Source: DATGLW01 sp035293965 (lineage in GTDB: Bacteria > Actinomycetota > Acidimicrobiia > Acidimicrobiales > RAAP-2). Taken from it: a stretch of DNA of 64,000 nucleotides. The position numbers and the translations under genes are program-made. The notes beneath the pieces are model-generated. The model saw only the letters and a list, made by a program, of their open reading frames with translations. It did no database searches and had not been told where the DNA came from. The DNA is taken from positions 1-64,000 of the forward strand of contig DATGLW010000138.1 of assembly GCA_035293965.1 (NCBI GenBank). Reading direction: 5' to 3'. Of the stretch, positions 61,635 through 64,000 are shown one piece after another; positions within the stretch are counted from its first letter, which is position 1, and each line of letters starts with the position of its first letter.

Positions 61635-63224
61635 ATGACCCGGCTCGAGGTGGAGGTGACGGCAGCCGGCACCGGGGTGGAGGCGGCCGTGGCTGTGGGC
61701 GTGCCGGTCTTCGCGGCCGAGCCGGCCCCCGAGCTGGCCGCCGGGGTGGCGGGACACCCCGCCCTCGCAGGGGGGGTCGCCGAGCTTGCCGGCACCCTCG
61801 ATCCCACGTGGTGCGCCCAGCGCGGGTTCGCCGCCCGGCCCGGCCAGGTCCTCCACGTGGGAGGCGGACCCGGCCGGCCGGCACTGGCCCTGGTCGGACT
61901 GGGTAGCAGGGCCGGGCTCGACCCCGAGCGCTGGCGCAGGGCCGCCGCCGCGCTGGTGCGCAGCGCCGGCGAGCGGGGCGCGGTGGCGTTCCTCGTGCCC
62001 GACTCAGCGTTGGCCGGCCCTCCGCCGGGCACCGACGGCGCGGCCGGACGCCCACCTGCCGCGGTCACGGGGGCCGCCCTGGCCGAAGGGGCCGTGCTGG
62101 CTGCCTACCGGTTCGACCCGTTCCGGAGCGCTCCCCGCCCCGGAGCCCCCGAACGCCTGCTCGTGGTGCCCGGCACAGAGGCGATCCGCGCCGACCTGGC
62201 ACGTGGCACGGGCCGGGGGGCACGCGCGGCCCGTGCGGTGTCCTTCGCCCGCGACCTCATCAACACGCCGCCGAGCCACCTTCCCCCGGCGCGCATGGCC
62301 GAGCGCGTCGCCGACGAGCTGGGAGGCATCGAAGGCGTGCGCGTCGAGGTGTGGGACGAGGCCCGCGCGGAGGCAGAGCGCCTCGGGGGGCTGCTCGGGG
62401 TGAGCCGCGGCTCGGTGCAGCCGCCCCGCCTCGTGTGGGCGACCTTCGAGCCTGCCGGGCCCGCGGGGCCCGACGAGTCTGGGCGACCGCCCCACATCGT
62501 CCTCGTCGGCAAGGGCATCACCTTCGACTCGGGTGGGCTGTCGCTCAAGACTGCCGAGGGCATGACGACGATGAAGACGGACATGAGCGGCGCCGCCATC
62601 GTGCTGTCCACGCTGGCCGCGTGCCGCGACCTCGGCGTGGGCTGCCGAGTGACCGCTCTGGCCCCCTTGGCCGAGAACATGCCCGGCGGACGGGCCCTCA
62701 AGCCCGGCGACGTGCTCACCATCCGCAACGGGGCGACGGTGGAGGTGCTCAACACCGACGCCGAGGGCCGTCTGGTGCTCGCCGACGCCCTGTCACTGGC
62801 GGCCGAGCTCGAGCCCGACGCGATCGTCGACGTGGCCACCTTGACGGGGGCAGCCACGGTGGCGCTCGGCCGGGGCATCGCCGCCCTGTTCGGCAATGAC
62901 GAGCGCCTCGTCGAGCGCGTGCGCCGCAGCGGGGAGCTGGCCGGCGAGCGCCTCTGGCCCCTGCCGCTGCCCGAGGACTACCAGGAGCACATCGACTCGG
63001 ACGTGGCCGACATGAAGAACGTGGGCCGCGCGGGCGAGGCCGGCGCCATCGCGGCTGCGCTGCTGCTGGCCCGCTTCGTCAAGGCGGTCCCCTGGGCGCA
63101 CCTCGACATCGCCGGCACGGGGCGGAGCGCCGAGTCGAGCGGCTACGTGTCGAAGGGCGGCACCGGCTTCGGCGTCCGGACCCTGCTGGAGCTGCTCGCG
63201 TCCTACGACCGCCCGCCCGGCTGA
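61635..63224 (+). CDS. pepA: Leucyl aminopeptidase, M17 family
   Basis: Two-metal cytosolic aminopeptidase, 529 residues. The N-terminal M17 domain (~1-190) is diverged; RDLINTPPSHLPPARMAER opens the catalytic domain, followed by VGKGITFDSGGLSLK (metal Lys/Asp), MKTDMSGAAIV, NTDAEGRLVLADAL (Asp/Glu and Arg), DVATLTGAATVALG and WAHLDIAGTGRS. All metal ligands are in place. The ATG lies 7 bases after the adenosyltransferase gene, so they share a transcript. An Arg-rich low-complexity stretch in the N-terminal half is unremarkable. Confidence 0.93.
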   Translation: MTRLEVEVTAAGTGVEAAVAVGVPVFAAEPAPELAAGVAGHPALAGGVAELAGTLDPTWCAQRGFAARPGQVLHVGGGPGRPALALVGLGSRAGLDPERWRRAAAALVRSAGERGAVAFLVPDSALAGPPPGTDGAAGRPPAAVTGAALAEGAVLAAYRFDPFRSAPRPGAPERLLVVPGTEAIRADLARGTGRGARAARAVSFARDLINTPPSHLPPARMAERVADELGGIEGVRVEVWDEARAEAERLGGLLGVSRGSVQPPRLVWATFEPAGPAGPDESGRPPHIVLVGKGITFDSGGLSLKTAEGMTTMKTDMSGAAIVLSTLAACRDLGVGCRVTALAPLAENMPGGRALKPGDVLTIRNGATVEVLNTDAEGRLVLADALSLAAELEPDAIVDVATLTGAATVALGRGIAALFGNDERLVERVRRSGELAGERLWPLPLPEDYQEHIDSDVADMKNVGRAGEAGAIAAALLLARFVKAVPWAHLDIAGTGRSAESSGYVSKGGTGFGVRTLLELLASYDRPPG

Positions 63225-63292
63225 ACCGCCGCACCGCTTGCCGCCGGCCTGCCCCGCACCGCGGGACGCCGCACCGCTGACCGCCGGCTCGC

Positions 63293-63946
63293 TCAGTCCT
63301 CGGGCTTCCCCGGACGGCGCAGGGCCCAACGGGTGGCGTCGGCGGCGAGCGCCGGATGGATGCCCCACCGGGCGAGGTGCCGCTCGATGGCCTGGCGCTC
63401 CTCGCCCAGCTGGGCGAGGTCCAGGGCGAGGAGCCGGGCACGACGGCGCCATGCGTCAGCGGGAGGAGTCCCCTGGCGGCCAGCTTCCCAGGCCCGGTGA
63501 CGCGCCTGGAGCGACAGCGGCAGCCGGAGCAGCTGGCGGCGGGGGAGGGGTGCGAGCAGACGCCGAACGGCCAGGGCGGCGCCACCGGCCGGCCGGGCGA
63601 GCCCGAAGCGGACGCAGCGCCCGACCGCCCGTGCAAGGCCGGCGCCGCTCCCGCTGCCGAGCCCGAGCGAGGCGGCGAGCTCCGCCGGCGCCACCTCGAA
63701 GCGGCCCCCGCCTGCGTCCATGCCGTCGGCCAGGCGGCGGAGCAGCAGGGTCGCGGAGGGGCCGATGACCGGCAGCCAGAACAGCTCCACGTACTCGGAG
63801 CGCGGGTGGTAGCCGATCTCCTCGACTGCCGGGTCCCGCAGGGGCACCACCGTGAGCGTCGCCGCGGAGGGGTCGAACCCCGCCCACGCACGCTCCGCCA
63901 GGGCGCCGTGCGTGGGGCGGGCGAGGGGTCGGGCCGTGCTCGTCAT
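63293..63946 (-). CDS. Conserved-looking actinobacterial protein of unknown function
   Basis: A 217-residue soluble basic protein. Recognisable blocks are VVPLRDPAVEEIGYHPRSEY near residue 35, VELFWLPVIGPSATLLLRRL, a helix-turn-helix-like FEVAPAELAASLGLG and VGRCVRFGLARP, then many Arg/Leu-rich helices. The pattern is one I associate with widespread actinobacterial hypothetical proteins that may have a winged-helix core; no function is known to me. It is convergent with the aminopeptidase gene; the 68-base gap contains a ccgcaccgct(t/g)(g/a)ccgccgg repeat (two copies). The ATG start has no clear ribosome site. Confidence 0.75.
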   Translation of the reverse strand: MTSTARPLARPTHGALAERAWAGFDPSAATLTVVPLRDPAVEEIGYHPRSEYVELFWLPVIGPSATLLLRRLADGMDAGGGRFEVAPAELAASLGLGSGSGAGLARAVGRCVRFGLARPAGGAALAVRRLLAPLPRRQLLRLPLSLQARHRAWEAGRQGTPPADAWRRRARLLALDLAQLGEERQAIERHLARWGIHPALAADATRWALRRPGKPED

Positions 63947-64000
63947 GCCGGCAGGGTCGCGCCGGAACCTCGCCGCCGACCTTGCTCGCTTCCTCGGCGG

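Overview
The window is a 64 kb piece of a very GC-rich actinobacterial chromosome. The evidence is dense gene packing with many GTG, TTG and 4-base ATGA/GTGA junctions, a homodimeric AceE-type pyruvate dehydrogenase, a SUF (not ISC) iron-sulfur system with SufU, and LytR-CpsA-Psr, DUF2510 and RodZ-tail proteins. An uncultured or poorly studied lineage such as Acidimicrobiia is likely, but that is an inference from gene style and not from a marker gene. No rRNA, tRNA, CRISPR array, insertion sequence, phage gene or replication origin was seen.

Layout. 0-5.3 kb: branched-chain amino acid genes leuC(partial)-leuD, then a leader peptide with an intrinsic terminator, then leuB-ilvE-cimA. 5.3-14 kb: an unknown protein, an epoxide-hydrolase-like enzyme, an acyl-CoA dehydrogenase, DedA, bioA-bioF, an Lgt-like protein that overlaps bioF tail to tail, and an NlpC/P60 cell-wall hydrolase. 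14-22.8 kb: a CitE/malyl-CoA-lyase-like protein, a methyltransferase, mutY, a metallo-beta-lactamase-fold hydrolase, a flavin reductase, an RmlC-like protein, a RodZ-tail membrane protein and oligopeptidase B. 22.8-39 kb: the SUF machinery, broken into sufB, sufD-Rieske-sufC1 and sufC2-sufS-sufU, with a small 4-Cys protein, an XRE-cupin regulator, Hsp20, three minor-pilin genes and an LCP protein in between. 39-46 kb: glycogen debranching enzyme, a small metallo-hydrolase, an acyl-CoA dehydrogenase coupled to an alpha/beta-hydrolase-fold protein lacking its nucleophile, thiE, a HhH-GPD protein and an Rrf2 regulator. 46-56.5 kb: aceE on the minus strand, rnhA, an SDR and an aldo/keto reductase, then a small leader ORF, lpd, the E2 acyltransferase and one reading frame encoding LipB and LipA together. 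56.6-64 kb: a DUF2510 membrane protein, metH divergent from a PduO-type cobalamin adenosyltransferase, an M17 leucyl aminopeptidase and an unknown protein.

How the genes work together. leuBCD, ilvE and cimA make leucine and isoleucine, and a Val/Ile-containing leader peptide with a terminator hairpin suggests attenuation of the distal genes. AceE, Lpd, E2 and LipB-LipA form a set that builds and lipoylates a 2-oxoacid dehydrogenase. LipA, MutY and LeuC need Fe-S clusters, which the SUF genes would supply. MetH needs cobalamin, which the adjacent adenosyltransferase also modifies.

Three themes deserve attention. A TANNNT box sits 6-8 bases before the start codon of at least twelve ORFs, which points to widespread leaderless mRNAs. 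Small leader ORFs overlap the starts of sufB and lpd. Short tandem duplications that copy the stop codon recur at several gene ends. The most unusual proteins are the LipB-LipA fusion and a roughly 900-residue PilV-like pilin carrying nine propeller-like repeats.
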